From contig JAAYBX010000025.1 in NCBI GenBank assembly GCA_012729955.1, positions 1-45,167 on the forward strand: a stretch of DNA of 45,167 bases, in the 5' to 3' direction. The position numbers were made by a program, and so were the translations under genes. Shown piece by piece: positions 27,090-35,194 of the stretch (positions are counted from its first letter, which is position 1; each line of letters starts with the position of its first letter). The notes beneath the pieces are model-generated. The model saw nothing but the letters and a program-made list of their open reading frames with translations, was not told where the DNA came from and searched no databases. The DNA is from Clostridiaceae bacterium. GTDB taxonomy: Bacteria > Bacillota > Clostridia > DUPQ01.

Positions 27090-27916
27090 TTTCCCAGTTA
27101 ATTAGCTCATATTCCGGTTTTTTTACTGACAAGAAGGAAATGTATGTTTTCCTTGAGGAGATATTTAAAAAAGACATTTCATATTTTTATGCGCATCAGG
27201 ACGAAGAGGTAGAGGATTTCAAGTCCAAACTTTTACTGGAGTGTGCAAAGAGAAGAATGAAAAAAGAACCTATTGAGTATATCTTGAAAAAGGCTTGTTT
27301 TTATGGTAATGAATTTTACGTTGATTCGAATGTGCTTATACCCCGTAATGATACTGAAATCCTTGTAGAACATGCTGTTAATATAGGACAAATGATAAAA
27401 ACCCCTTCAATACTCGATTTAGCTTGCGGAAGCGGCTGTATCGGGATATCAATAGCAAAAAAGCTTGGTAAGTCAAAAGTCATCCTAAGCGATATATCTG
27501 ATAAATGTATTGATATAGCCAGAAAAAATATTGTAATTAATGAAGTTAAAAGCAACTGTTTTGCAGTTCAGAGTGATCTTTTTACTAAAATTGAAGGCAA
27601 ATTTGACTTAATAGTATCTAATCCCCCTTATATCCCTTTACACGAATATTTAGCTCTAGATAAACAGGTTTCAGATTACGAGCCTAAGCTCGCTCTTTTA
27701 GCTGGTGAAGAGGGAACAGAGTTCTATGAGTTAATATCCATAAATGCAAAGAAGCATCTGAATAATGGTGGATACATCATGTATGAAGTTGGATATAATC
27801 AGGCTTTGCAAGTAATAAAAATACTTAAAAAACAGGGATACAATGATATCCAAATACATAAAGATTTACAGAATAAGGACAGGATAGTCATGGCAAGAAT
27901 AGGAATGCTGATGTAG
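27083..27916 (+). CDS. prmC: peptide chain release factor N5-glutamine methyltransferase
   Basis: SAM-dependent enzyme that methylates the glutamine of the GGQ motif in release factors RF1 and RF2. The 277-residue protein has the N-terminal helical domain (1-75), VLIPRNDTEILVEHA linker, the SAM-binding ILDLACGSGCIGISIA, and the active-site SNPPYIP that holds the glutamine. Length and motifs fit PrmC/HemK. The usual neighbour prfA is not present; the order DUF1385-prmC is kept. ATG overlaps the stop of DUF1385. Confidence 0.92.
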   Translation: MVISQLISSYSGFFTDKKEMYVFLEEIFKKDISYFYAHQDEEVEDFKSKLLLECAKRRMKKEPIEYILKKACFYGNEFYVDSNVLIPRNDTEILVEHAVNIGQMIKTPSILDLACGSGCIGISIAKKLGKSKVILSDISDKCIDIARKNIVINEVKSNCFAVQSDLFTKIEGKFDLIVSNPPYIPLHEYLALDKQVSDYEPKLALLAGEEGTEFYELISINAKKHLNNGGYIMYEVGYNQALQVIKILKKQGYNDIQIHKDLQNKDRIVMARIGMLM

Positions 27917-27929
27917 AAGGACATAAAAA

Positions 27930-28724
27930 ATGGATAAACATGAAAGTAAATACAGTTTTGAAGATCTAATCGAAATAATGGCAAAACTAAGAAGCGAAAA
28001 TGGATGTCCCTGGGATAAGGAACAGACTCATGAATCCCTGACTAATTGCTTAATAGAAGAGGCTTATGAGACATGTGACGCAATTTCTGAAGACAATATT
28101 GAAAAAATTACTGAAGAGCTTGGAGATGTCCTGCTTCAAGTTGTCTTCCATGCCCAGATAGGAAAAGAAGATGGTACTTTTTGCATGCAGGACATAACTG
28201 ATGCGATTTGCAGAAAACTTATTTACAGACATCCTCATATCTTTGGAGACAAGAAATTTGATACATCTGAGCAAGTTCTAGAAAGCTGGGAAAAACTTAA
28301 AATAGAAGAAAAAGGTTACGAGAGCGAAGCAGACAGCATGAATAAGATCCCAAAGAATTTTCCTGCACTTATGCGGGCTTACAAAATTCAGAGTAAAGCT
28401 CAAAGAGTCGGATTCGACTGGCCGGATGTCTCAGGAGCATTTAATAAAATTAATGAAGAGACTAAAGAACTGAAGCAGGCAATTGAACAGAATGATTTAT
28501 CAAGGCAGAAGGAAGAAGCAGGTGATCTTCTTTTTGCAGTTGTAAATGTATGCAGATTTCTGGATATTGATCCTGAGCAAAGCTTAAATGCATCATCTGA
28601 AAAGTTTATCAAAAGATTTACCCATGTGGAAAATTCCTGTAATGACAAAGGATTGAACATGAAGCAGATGACAATAGAAGAACTGGATAAGTATTGGGAT
28701 GAGGCTAAAAATGAGAATAGATAA
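27930..28724 (+). CDS. mazG: nucleoside triphosphate pyrophosphohydrolase
   Basis: All-alpha NTP pyrophosphatase that cleaves NTPs to NMP and pyrophosphate, taken to be a house-cleaning enzyme. The 264 residues hold two MazG domains: the first with PWDKEQTHESL, EEAYETCDAI and EELGDVLLQVVFHAQI (metal-binding Glu/Asp), the second with EETKELKQAI and EEAGDLLFAVVNVCRFL. The gene overlaps the S4-domain gene by 14 bases; mazG-rqcP is the same order as yabN-yabO in Bacillus subtilis, though the B. subtilis protein has an extra N-terminal methylase domain that is absent here. Confidence 0.93.
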   Translation: MDKHESKYSFEDLIEIMAKLRSENGCPWDKEQTHESLTNCLIEEAYETCDAISEDNIEKITEELGDVLLQVVFHAQIGKEDGTFCMQDITDAICRKLIYRHPHIFGDKKFDTSEQVLESWEKLKIEEKGYESEADSMNKIPKNFPALMRAYKIQSKAQRVGFDWPDVSGAFNKINEETKELKQAIEQNDLSRQKEEAGDLLFAVVNVCRFLDIDPEQSLNASSEKFIKRFTHVENSCNDKGLNMKQMTIEELDKYWDEAKNENR

Positions 28725-28953
28725 ATTTTTAAAGGTAAGCCGTCTTATAAAAAGAAGAACAGTCGCAAATGAAGCATGTGAAGGACAGAAAATATTCATA
28801 AATGGCAAAGCAGTCAAACCTTCATATCAAGTAAAGAAAGATGACATTCTGGAGGTCAGGTTTACAAACAGCTTAATAAAAGTAAGAGTAGCTGATATAT
28901 CTATGAATGTCAAAAAGCAGGATGCTTCAACATTATATGAGATAGTTGAGTGA
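28711..28953 (+). CDS. rqcP: S4-domain RNA-binding protein of the RqcP/YabO type
   Basis: An 80-residue single S4 domain protein: MRIDKFLKVSRLIKRRTVAN is the typical start, with KIFINGKAVKPS and VKKDDILEV following. RqcP helps in alanine tailing of stalled nascent chains on the large subunit. ATG at 28711 is preferred because GAGG lies 6 bases upstream and the product then begins as in the family; an in-frame ATG at 28699 would take in the binding site. It overlaps the end of mazG. HslR-like heat-shock S4 proteins are longer, so RqcP is the better call. Confidence 0.85.
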   Translation: MRIDKFLKVSRLIKRRTVANEACEGQKIFINGKAVKPSYQVKKDDILEVRFTNSLIKVRVADISMNVKKQDASTLYEIVE

Positions 28954-28997
28954 GAACCATATTTTATCAAATAATAAAAAGAATTGAAAAATAGTGT

Positions 28998-29026
28998 TTG
29001 ACAAGTATTTTTTCATATGATAATAT
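28998..29026 (+). promoter_or_regulatory. promoter of the infC-rpmI-rplT operon
   Basis: Perfect TTGACA at 28998-29003, 17-base spacer, TAATAT at 29021-29026. Transcription should start near 29033, giving a leader of about 127 bases before infC. Confidence 0.75.
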
Positions 29027-29032
29027 ATCAAA

Positions 29033-29159
29033 AGGAAAGCAGAAGTAATCCCTTCTCACCCCAAAGTATTAACTGAACGGGTAAACATATTGCATTAATT
29101 GTTATGTGGTCTTGCGGATTAATATCTGCAGGACCATTATATTTACGGAGGTAATTACA
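29033..29159 (+). promoter_or_regulatory. ribosomal protein leader of infC-rpmI-rplT (L20 leader type) with attenuator hairpin
   Basis: The leader holds AGAAGTAATCCCTTCT (29041-29056), a short hairpin, then CACCCCAAAG, which resembles the L20-binding leader of Bacillota in the same operon. A long hairpin follows: 29108-29119 pairs with 29124-29135 over 12 bp with two wobbles, and an AT-rich tract follows, so it can act as an attenuator. The infC binding site GGAGG at 29147-29151 comes right after. L20 (rplT, third gene) is known to repress this operon in Bacillota by binding the leader and promoting termination; that is family knowledge and not shown by this sequence alone. The assignment rests on position and motif resemblance. 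Confidence 0.65.
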
Positions 29160-29687
29160 ATAGCAGCTCAAAAAAGTACCAAAACCCAGTATAGGACTAA
29201 CGAGGATATTACAGGACCAGAGGTCAGACTTATAGGATCAGATGGGATAGTAGTAGGAATAATGCCAGTTAAAGATGCTTTAAAACTAAGCGAAACTGCA
29301 GGGTTGGATCTAGTTGAAATTTCCCCAAATGCCACTCCTCCTGTATGTAAAATCATCGACTATGGCAAATTCATGTTCGAGATAACCAAAAGGGAAAAAG
29401 AAGCCAAAAAGAAACAGAAAACAATGGAACTGAAAGAAATCTGGCTGAAGATGGGAATAGACGAGCATGATATTAATTTCAAAATCAAAAATGCCTGCAA
29501 ATTTCTTGAAGATGGCGATAAAGTAAAGGTGAGCCTTTCATTCAGAGGACGTGAAATGACAAGAACGCAAATGGGAGCGGAAGTACTGGAAAAGTTCACG
29601 CAAGCATGTTCTGAATATGGCACAGCAGAAAAAGCACCAAAACTCGAAGGCAGACATATGATAGTAATATTGGCACCAAAGAAATAA
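29160..29687 (+). CDS. infC: translation initiation factor IF-3, ATA start codon
   Basis: IF-3 binds the 30S subunit and checks start codon pairing. The 175-residue product shows the N-terminal domain (YRTNEDITGPEVRLIG, DLVEISPNATPPVCKIIDYGKF), the Lys-rich linker, and the C-terminal domain (HDINFKIKNACKFLEDGDKVKVSLSFRGRE split over two strands). There is no ATG, GTG or TTG in a sensible position: the only upstream GTG at 29106 lies inside the leader hairpin. The ATA at 29160 sits 8 bases after GGAGG and gives a normal IF-3 N-terminus, so it is taken as the start. Rare start codons (ATT, ATC, ATA) are the known self-control device of infC, because IF-3 itself rejects them. Confidence 0.92.
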   Translation: MAAQKSTKTQYRTNEDITGPEVRLIGSDGIVVGIMPVKDALKLSETAGLDLVEISPNATPPVCKIIDYGKFMFEITKREKEAKKKQKTMELKEIWLKMGIDEHDINFKIKNACKFLEDGDKVKVSLSFRGREMTRTQMGAEVLEKFTQACSEYGTAEKAPKLEGRHMIVILAPKK

Positions 29688-29702
29688 TAGGAGGATTTGA
29701 AT

Positions 29703-29900
29703 ATGCCGAAACTAAAATCACACAGCGCTTCAAAAAAGAGGTTCTCAGTGACCGGAAGCGGAAAAATAAAGATGGGACATGCTTTTAGAAGACACAGACT
29801 GATATCTAAGACCAAAAGAGCCAAAAGAGATAACAGAGATACTGCTTTTGCATCAGCTGCAGACGCACCAGTAATTAAAAAGCTTATCCCATACAAATAA
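29703..29900 (+). CDS. rpmI: 50S ribosomal protein L35
   Basis: A 65-residue basic protein that begins MPKLKSHSASKKRFSVTGSG and includes AFRRHRLISKTKRAKR, both L35 signatures. ATG at 29703 has GGAGG 8 bases upstream; a TTG two codons earlier is less well placed. Second gene of the infC operon. Confidence 0.95.
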   Translation: MPKLKSHSASKKRFSVTGSGKIKMGHAFRRHRLISKTKRAKRDNRDTAFASAADAPVIKKLIPYK

Positions 29901-29914
29901 GGAGGAATTGACAA

Positions 29915-30259
29915 ATGGCAAGAGTAAAAGGCGGTGTAACAACACGCAGAAGACATAAAAGGGTATTAAAGCTCGCAAAGGGTTATTTCGGACATAAGAG
30001 TAAAAATTTCAGAATTGCTAAACAGCAAGTAATGAAGTCATTAAGTTATGCATATGCTGCAAGAAAAGCAAACAAGCGTAATTTCAGGCAGCTTTGGATT
30101 GCAAGGATAAATGCTGCAGCAAGAACAAATGGAATGAGTTATTCAAAATTCATCTCAGCTCTTAAGAGGAATAATATTGATCTTAATAGAAAAGTACTTG
30201 CCGATATGGCAGTAAACGATCCACAGGGCTTTGCATCACTTGTCAGTTCAGTAAAGTAA
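29915..30259 (+). CDS. rplT: 50S ribosomal protein L20
   Basis: A 114-residue basic protein: [20 protein letters not shown] at the start, [18 protein letters not shown] and NRKVLADMA later are L20 signatures. L20 binds 23S rRNA early in assembly and, in Bacillota, represses its own operon at the leader upstream of infC. The ATG has an AAGGAGG site. Third gene of the operon. Confidence 0.96.
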   Translation: MARVKGGVTTRRRHKRVLKLAKGYFGHKSKNFRIAKQQVMKSLSYAYAARKANKRNFRQLWIARINAAARTNGMSYSKFISALKRNNIDLNRKVLADMAVNDPQGFASLVSSVK

Positions 30260-30264
30260 AACTA

Positions 30265-31032
30265 ATGAACCGTATAGAGTCCAAGGACAATCAGAGAATC
30301 AAAAGGCTGAAAAGCTTAGATAAGAAAAAGGTCCGCGAGCAAGAGGACCTTTTTTTCATCGAAGGCAGAAAACTTCTAGACGAAGCTTTTACCAGCCATG
30401 TCAAAGTAACTGAAGTATATGTCAGTGATACCTATTATCAGAATAATATGTCTTATGTTGACAGACTTATAGTTAAAGATATTTTTCTGTTAAAAGACGG
30501 TATATTAGAATCATTATCATACATGGCAAATCCAGAAGGAATTCTCGCTCTTGGGCGTCCTTTGAAATGGGATGTGTTTGATGTAATTAAGAAAGGCAGT
30601 CCTGTTCTTGTCATGGACAGGATTAATGATCCGAAAAATGCAGGAACAATGGTCAGAAGCGCTGAAGCTTTCGGAATAGGCTGCGTGTTTGCTCTTGAAG
30701 GATGTGCTGATCTGTACAATGAAAAAGCACTTAGAGCAAGCATGGGTTCCTTGTTCAGGATTCCATATATAAAAGCGACTGAAGAGATTTTTTCCATACT
30801 TAATAAGGCTGGATATGCTATATACGGATTAGATGCTAATGGACAGGATATAGAAACTGTCAATCTTGATAAGCATTGCGCGCTTGTCATAGGCAATGAA
30901 TCAAACGGACTGGATAAAAACATTAAAAAGCATCTTACAAAAACATTATCAATACCAATGCAAGGCATGACAGAATCTTTAAATGCAGCATGTGCAGCAG
31001 GTATAGTAATGTACAAGATATCTCTTCTGTAA
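30265..31032 (+). CDS. TrmH/SpoU family RNA 2'-O-methyltransferase
   Basis: A 255-residue SPOUT methyltransferase. Residues 1-95 form the L30e-like substrate-binding domain (RIKRLKSLDKKKVREQEDLF start); the knot has DRINDPKNAGTMVRSAEAFG, VIGNESNGL and SIPMQGMTESLNAACAAGIVMY, the three SpoU motifs. The likely target is a ribose in 23S rRNA. It starts 5 bases after rplT, a conserved position in Clostridia, and thus is probably cotranscribed with the infC operon. RlmB and TsnR-like subgroups cannot be separated by eye. Confidence 0.9.
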   Translation: MNRIESKDNQRIKRLKSLDKKKVREQEDLFFIEGRKLLDEAFTSHVKVTEVYVSDTYYQNNMSYVDRLIVKDIFLLKDGILESLSYMANPEGILALGRPLKWDVFDVIKKGSPVLVMDRINDPKNAGTMVRSAEAFGIGCVFALEGCADLYNEKALRASMGSLFRIPYIKATEEIFSILNKAGYAIYGLDANGQDIETVNLDKHCALVIGNESNGLDKNIKKHLTKTLSIPMQGMTESLNAACAAGIVMYKISLL

Positions 31033-31107
31033 TTTGAAATGATATCGTTTAAAGTATATAATAATTCAAAGGAAGCCTTTATGGCCAAGGACATCAGGGA
31101 GGAAATT

Positions 31108-31845
31108 ATGCCAAAAACAGCGCTACAGCTATATTCCATAAAAGAGATTGCTGAACAGGATTTTTATCATGCTCTGCACATTGCAAAGCAGATAGGTTAT
31201 GACGGAGTGGAATTTGCTGGTTTTTTTGGAAAAGAAGCTATTGAAACAAAGAAATACATTGATGATTTAGGTATACTGCCTGCAGGAAGCCATTCAGGTT
31301 TAAATGCAGTTGTAGACAAATTTAATGAAACAATGGAATATAACTCAGTAATAGGCAACAAGTATGTAATAGTCCCATATTTATCAGACAAATTTCATAC
31401 AGCGGACGGGATGAAGACTGTTGCAGAATATCTTAACATAGCCAGTCAAAATGCAAAAAAATTCGGTATAAAGATAGGCTACCATAATCATGCATTTGAA
31501 TTTACTATTATTGATGAAGGTCAAAGGCTTTTTGACATACTTGCGAAAAACACTGATAAAGATGTTATTCTTGAAATTGATACTTATTGGGCAGTAAAAG
31601 GCGGAGTGAACCCCATTGAATACTGCGAAAGGTATAGGGATAGGTTAGATTTGCTGCATTTTAAAGATATATCCAAAGAAGGAAACGATATAGAGGTCGG
31701 CAGAGGAATAATTGATTTTCCATCAATTTTAAAGACTTCAGATAAGATCGACTGGTGTATTATGGAACAGGAGAAGTTTGATATCCCTATGGAAAAGAGT
31801 ATAGCTATAAGCTGTAAATATATGAAGGAAATTATTAATGCCTGA
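31108..31845 (+). CDS. sugar phosphate isomerase/epimerase (xylose isomerase-like TIM barrel)
   Basis: A 245-residue AP endonuclease 2-type barrel. It begins MPKTALQLYSIKE, close to the IGLQLYSVRE start of the family; metal-site blocks are GVEFAGF, GYHNHAFEF, EIDTYWAVKGG, HFKDI and VGRGIIDF. The ATG at 31108 is chosen for the GGGAGGA site; an upstream frame start at 31039 and an ATG at 31081 lack one. It overlaps hisI by 8 bases. Substrate is unknown; members act on inosose, hydroxypyruvate, or keto-sugars. A role in histidine synthesis is not indicated. Confidence 0.85.
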   Translation: MPKTALQLYSIKEIAEQDFYHALHIAKQIGYDGVEFAGFFGKEAIETKKYIDDLGILPAGSHSGLNAVVDKFNETMEYNSVIGNKYVIVPYLSDKFHTADGMKTVAEYLNIASQNAKKFGIKIGYHNHAFEFTIIDEGQRLFDILAKNTDKDVILEIDTYWAVKGGVNPIEYCERYRDRLDLLHFKDISKEGNDIEVGRGIIDFPSILKTSDKIDWCIMEQEKFDIPMEKSIAISCKYMKEIINA

Positions 31846-32176
31846 TCTTAAGTATGATGAAAACGGATTAATACCAGTAATATGCCAGGACGCTGACACA
31901 AGACAGGTTCTTATGATGGCATATGCCAAAAGAGAACAAATAATTAAGACTATAAAAACTAAGAGAGCAACATATTTTTCCCGTTCAAGAAACAGCGAAT
32001 GGGTTAAAGGTGAGACAAGCGGAAATACGCAACAGGTCGTTAAAGTGTTGGTAGATTGTGACCTGGATACATTAATTTATCTAGTAAAGCAAAAAGGGAA
32101 CGCATGCCACACAGGTGCGCAATCCTGTTTTTACAGACAGATAGATGAAAATGGGGAGATTAAAGAAAATGAATGA
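31838..32176 (+). CDS. hisI: phosphoribosyl-AMP cyclohydrolase
   Basis: Third step of histidine synthesis, opening the adenine ring of phosphoribosyl-AMP. The 112-residue product shows [20 protein letters not shown], then VDCDLDTLI with Cys74 and the magnesium Asp residues, and [11 protein letters not shown] with Cys90 and Cys97 for zinc. It is a stand-alone HisI, not fused with HisE, but hisE overlaps its end by 8 bases. The rest of the his genes are not in the window. Confidence 0.94.
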   Translation: MPDLKYDENGLIPVICQDADTRQVLMMAYAKREQIIKTIKTKRATYFSRSRNSEWVKGETSGNTQQVVKVLVDCDLDTLIYLVKQKGNACHTGAQSCFYRQIDENGEIKENE

Positions 32177-32447
32177 GATATTGAATGAATTATATCAGGT
32201 TATAACCGACAGGAAGAAGAACCCCAAAGAGGGGTCATACACTTGTTATCTTTTTGATAAGGGTTTGGACAAGATTTTAAAGAAGGTTGGTGAAGAGGCG
32301 TCAGAAACTATTATCGCAGCAAAAAATGATTCAAAAGAAGAGATAGTGTACGAGGTATCTGATCTTTTATATCATCTTATGGTCCTGCTTGTTGAAAAAG
32401 ATATAACTCTGGAACAGATTGCAGAAGAATTGAAAAATAGAAGGTAA
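32169..32447 (+). CDS. hisE: phosphoribosyl-ATP pyrophosphatase
   Basis: Second step of histidine synthesis, removing pyrophosphate from phosphoribosyl-ATP. The 92-residue all-alpha protein has [31 protein letters not shown] and [14 protein letters not shown], typical HisE/MazG-like metal motifs. The ATG at 32169 is set by GGGGAG at 32154-32159, about 10 bases upstream, and by the family start; ATG at 32145 would add eight residues. Translationally coupled with hisI. Ends 1 base before the helicase gene. Confidence 0.93.
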   Translation: MNEILNELYQVITDRKKNPKEGSYTCYLFDKGLDKILKKVGEEASETIIAAKNDSKEEIVYEVSDLLYHLMVLLVEKDITLEQIAEELKNRR

Positions 32448-32448
32448 T

Positions 32449-33783
32449 ATGAATAAAACGGAAATCAATGAGAACAAAAGAAAAAAAACTTTCAAAAGAA
32501 AAGGAAGTTTCACAAAAAACAGAAAATATGAGATAAAGCCAGAACGAATTTTTAGTGAACCAACTAAATTTAAAAAAAGACCCGTAAACCCTGATGAGGA
32601 TAAGCAGAAAACAAATTATTCAGGCACTAAATTTGATGATTTAAATCTATCAGAAGGAATTATAAAAGCATTAAACAAGAAAGAGTATATATACTCATCA
32701 ACTGTGCAGTCAGATGTTATACCTCCACTTATGGAGTATAAAGATGTTATTGCTAAAGCACCTACTGGGACAGGAAAGACATTTGCATTCGGAATACCTC
32801 TTCTTGAGCAGCTTGATTATGAAAACAAAGAAATACAGGCACTTATACTTGCTCCGACAAGGGAACTGGTTATTCAGATTTGCGAGGAATTAAAGGATCT
32901 CTCTGAATTCATGCCCAAAGTAAAGATAGAAGCTATATATGGAGGGAAACCCATAGAAGGTCAGATAAAGGCACTAAAAAGGAATCCGCAGATTATTGTT
33001 GCGACTCCAGGAAGATTAAAAGACCATATTGACCGTAAGACTCTTGATATATCCAAAGTCAGAACAGCAGTACTGGATGAAGCAGACCGTATGTTGGATA
33101 TGGGATTTATCGAAGAAGTAACAAAAATCCTTAACATGATGCCTAATAGAAAGAATTTAGCTCTTCTTTCAGCCACCATGTCTATGGGTGTCATGGATAT
33201 TTCATGGCTTTATCAAAGAGATGCAGTTGAAGTTACTGTAGAAGAGAATAACGAGAATAAACCGGATATTGATCAGATTTGCGTTATGGTCCAGAATATG
33301 CACTCCAAGATGAAAGCTGTAGAAGCAATACTGGACAACAATGATTTCTATAAAGTACTCGTATTCTGTAATACAATAAATATGGTGAGGATGCTTACTG
33401 ATAACCTTCGCGAAAAAGGCTACTCAGCAAACTGTATTTACGGGGGTAAATCGCAAACTGGCAGGGAAAAGACGATTAGAGCGTTTAAGGATGAAAAACT
33501 CAATATTCTGATAGCAACGGATGTTGCAGCTAGGGGTTTGGATATTACAGATGTAGATGCTGTAATTAATTTTGACCTTCCTGATGATAAAGAGCAGTAT
33601 GTACACCGTATAGGCAGGACCGGAAGAGCCATGAAGAATGGAATTGCAGTTTCGCTTCTTACGCCATTTGATCAGGATAAGCTGAATGATATTAAGAAAT
33701 ACTGTAAGGCAGATATAAAAGAGATAAAAAATGATGGTATACTGAATCTATCAACTGAAGGAGATTTGGAAAATGATAATTGA
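32449..33783 (+). CDS. DEAD-box RNA helicase
   Basis: A 444-residue ATP-dependent RNA helicase. A basic N-terminal tail (1-55, Lys/Arg-rich) is followed by the core: Q motif around Gln87, APTGTGKT at 104-111, APTRELV, ATPGR, DEAD in LDEADRMLDMGF, LLSATM, then the second RecA domain with CNTINMVRMLTDNLREKGY, ATDVAARGLDI and HRIGRTGRAM. The C-terminus is short, with no DbpA/RNA-binding domain, which suggests a RhlE-like ribosome assembly or RNA decay helper. It starts 1 base after hisE and overlaps the amidohydrolase gene by 11 bases. Confidence 0.92.
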   Translation: MNKTEINENKRKKTFKRKGSFTKNRKYEIKPERIFSEPTKFKKRPVNPDEDKQKTNYSGTKFDDLNLSEGIIKALNKKEYIYSSTVQSDVIPPLMEYKDVIAKAPTGTGKTFAFGIPLLEQLDYENKEIQALILAPTRELVIQICEELKDLSEFMPKVKIEAIYGGKPIEGQIKALKRNPQIIVATPGRLKDHIDRKTLDISKVRTAVLDEADRMLDMGFIEEVTKILNMMPNRKNLALLSATMSMGVMDISWLYQRDAVEVTVEENNENKPDIDQICVMVQNMHSKMKAVEAILDNNDFYKVLVFCNTINMVRMLTDNLREKGYSANCIYGGKSQTGREKTIRAFKDEKLNILIATDVAARGLDITDVDAVINFDLPDDKEQYVHRIGRTGRAMKNGIAVSLLTPFDQDKLNDIKKYCKADIKEIKNDGILNLSTEGDLENDN

Positions 33784-34633
33784 TGCTCATAATCATGCAG
33801 ACTGGCACAAGACAGATTTAGACGGATTCATAAAAAATATGGATGAGAATAATATTGATGTCACATGGCTTCTTTCATGGGAGTGCCCAAGACATGAATA
33901 TGAGAACTACAACGGAGGATTAGCAACTTATCTTAAAAAAGGACCTATACCATTCGAGGCAGGGCTGGAATACAAGAAAGCATATCCGGACAGATTCGTA
34001 CTGGGATATTGTCCTGATCCTAGAGATCCGGATGCGATAAATAACTTAAAAGCTGCTACTTTCATACACAAAGTACGAGTCTGCGGGGAACTGAAGGTCA
34101 GGATGATGTATGACGATTTTGATGCTATCAGATTATACCGTACAGCAGGAGAGCTTAATCTTCCGGTAACAATGCATTTTGATTATGAATTTAACAAGCC
34201 ATGGACAAACGCCTGGCCAAATTTCTGGTATGGAGGCGGTATTGATGTGCTGGAAAGAGTACTTCAGAAATGTCCTGAAACAGTGTTTTTAGGACATGCT
34301 CCGGGATTTTGGGCACATATATCAGATGATGACCAGTATGATAAAATGTCTTATCCGAAAGGGCCTGTAGTCAGGGGCGGCATGATTTCCAAACTTCTGG
34401 ATAAATATGATAACCTTTATTGTGATATGTCTGCAGGAAGCGGCTGGAATGCCTTCAGCAGAGATCTTGAGCATGCTTACTGGTTTATTAATAACTATCA
34501 GGACAGGATACTTTATGCCAGGGACTATTTTGATTCAAGACATGGCGAGCTAATCGAATCCCTTAACTTAAGCCAAACGGTGAAGAATAAGCTGTACTTT
34601 GAAAATGCGTTAAAGCTTGTTCCTTTAAAATGA
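33773..34633 (+). CDS. amidohydrolase family protein (amidohydrolase 2/ACMSD-like)
   Basis: A 286-residue TIM-barrel hydrolase of the amidohydrolase-2 group. Metal and catalytic residues: His6 and His8 in IDAHNHAD, a His in VTMHFDYEF, another in FLGHAPGFW, and Asp in RILYARDYFDS. Short length and the GHAPGFW block resemble decarboxylase-like members. Substrate unknown. ATG overlaps the helicase end and its stop overlaps the pcp start (ATGA), so the three are coupled. Confidence 0.82.
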   Translation: MIIDAHNHADWHKTDLDGFIKNMDENNIDVTWLLSWECPRHEYENYNGGLATYLKKGPIPFEAGLEYKKAYPDRFVLGYCPDPRDPDAINNLKAATFIHKVRVCGELKVRMMYDDFDAIRLYRTAGELNLPVTMHFDYEFNKPWTNAWPNFWYGGGIDVLERVLQKCPETVFLGHAPGFWAHISDDDQYDKMSYPKGPVVRGGMISKLLDKYDNLYCDMSAGSGWNAFSRDLEHAYWFINNYQDRILYARDYFDSRHGELIESLNLSQTVKNKLYFENALKLVPLK

Positions 34634-35181
34634 AGATTCTAGTTTCGGGATTCAGTCCTTTTGCAGGATTTAGTGAGAATATTACACAGAAGCTTGTAAT
34701 GGGGCTTCCAGACATGAGCAATGGGAATGAGATATATAAGGTCATACTGGATGTCACATACCAGACAGCTTTTGAACTTCTGGATAAAAGAATTGAAGAG
34801 CTGAAGCCTGATATAGTTATTGCAACTGGCATGGCTGCATCAAGAAAATTTATATCAATAGAAAAAATCGCTTTGAATATAAATAATTCGAACACAGCAG
34901 ATAATGCAGGTATATTTAAAAAAGACAGTATTATAATACCTAGAGCTGAAATTGCATTAACTGCGACGCTTGAGTATCCTAAGTCTGTTTATTTAATGGA
35001 TATAGTTGATACTTCCTATTCAGCAGGCACCTATATATGTAATGATATTTTTTACAGGCTTCTGGAAAAAAGCACAAAACGGGTATATCCATATATCTCT
35101 TTCATTCATTTTCCATCGGAAACAAATATATCATATGAAAAACAGCTCAGTACATTTATTGATATCCTGAGCTGTCTGTAG
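34630..35181 (+). CDS. pcp: pyroglutamyl-peptidase I-like cysteine peptidase (short form)
   Basis: Removes N-terminal pyroglutamate from peptides. The catalytic triad is present as Glu78 in ISIEKIALN, Cys137 in SAGTYICNDIFY and His160 in SFIHFPSE; the N-terminal SGFSPFAGFSEN corresponds to the substrate loop GFxPFGG of the family. At 183 residues it is about 30 shorter than typical Pcp (near 215), mostly by a reduced middle section, so activity or tetramer form might differ. Its 3' end contains an inverted repeat that works as the terminator of the convergent motor operon. Start codon overlaps the upstream stop. Confidence 0.85.
   Translation: MKILVSGFSPFAGFSENITQKLVMGLPDMSNGNEIYKVILDVTYQTAFELLDKRIEELKPDIVIATGMAASRKFISIEKIALNINNSNTADNAGIFKKDSIIIPRAEIALTATLEYPKSVYLMDIVDTSYSAGTYICNDIFYRLLEKSTKRVYPYISFIHFPSETNISYEKQLSTFIDILSCL
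35137..35175 (-). terminator. intrinsic terminator of the minus-strand motor operon, inside pcp
   Basis: ACAGCTCAG (35142-35150) and CTGAGCTGT (35167-35175) form a perfect 9-bp stem with a 16-base loop. Read on the minus strand, the stem is followed by TTTTT (35137-35141 plus the last stem base), as expected of a terminator for the operon that ends at 35195. On the plus strand no T run follows, so it is one-directional. It lies in the coding end of pcp. Confidence 0.65.
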
Positions 35182-35194
35182 TAAATAAATAAGT

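Noticed and set aside
29360-29956. A 198-codon open frame on the minus strand across infC, rpmI and rplT
   Set aside because: It covers three certain genes on the other strand, with a composition typical of reverse frames of Lys-rich genes.
30453-31139. A 228-codon open frame on the minus strand
   Set aside because: Antisense to the RNA methyltransferase and the isomerase gene; no family resemblance.
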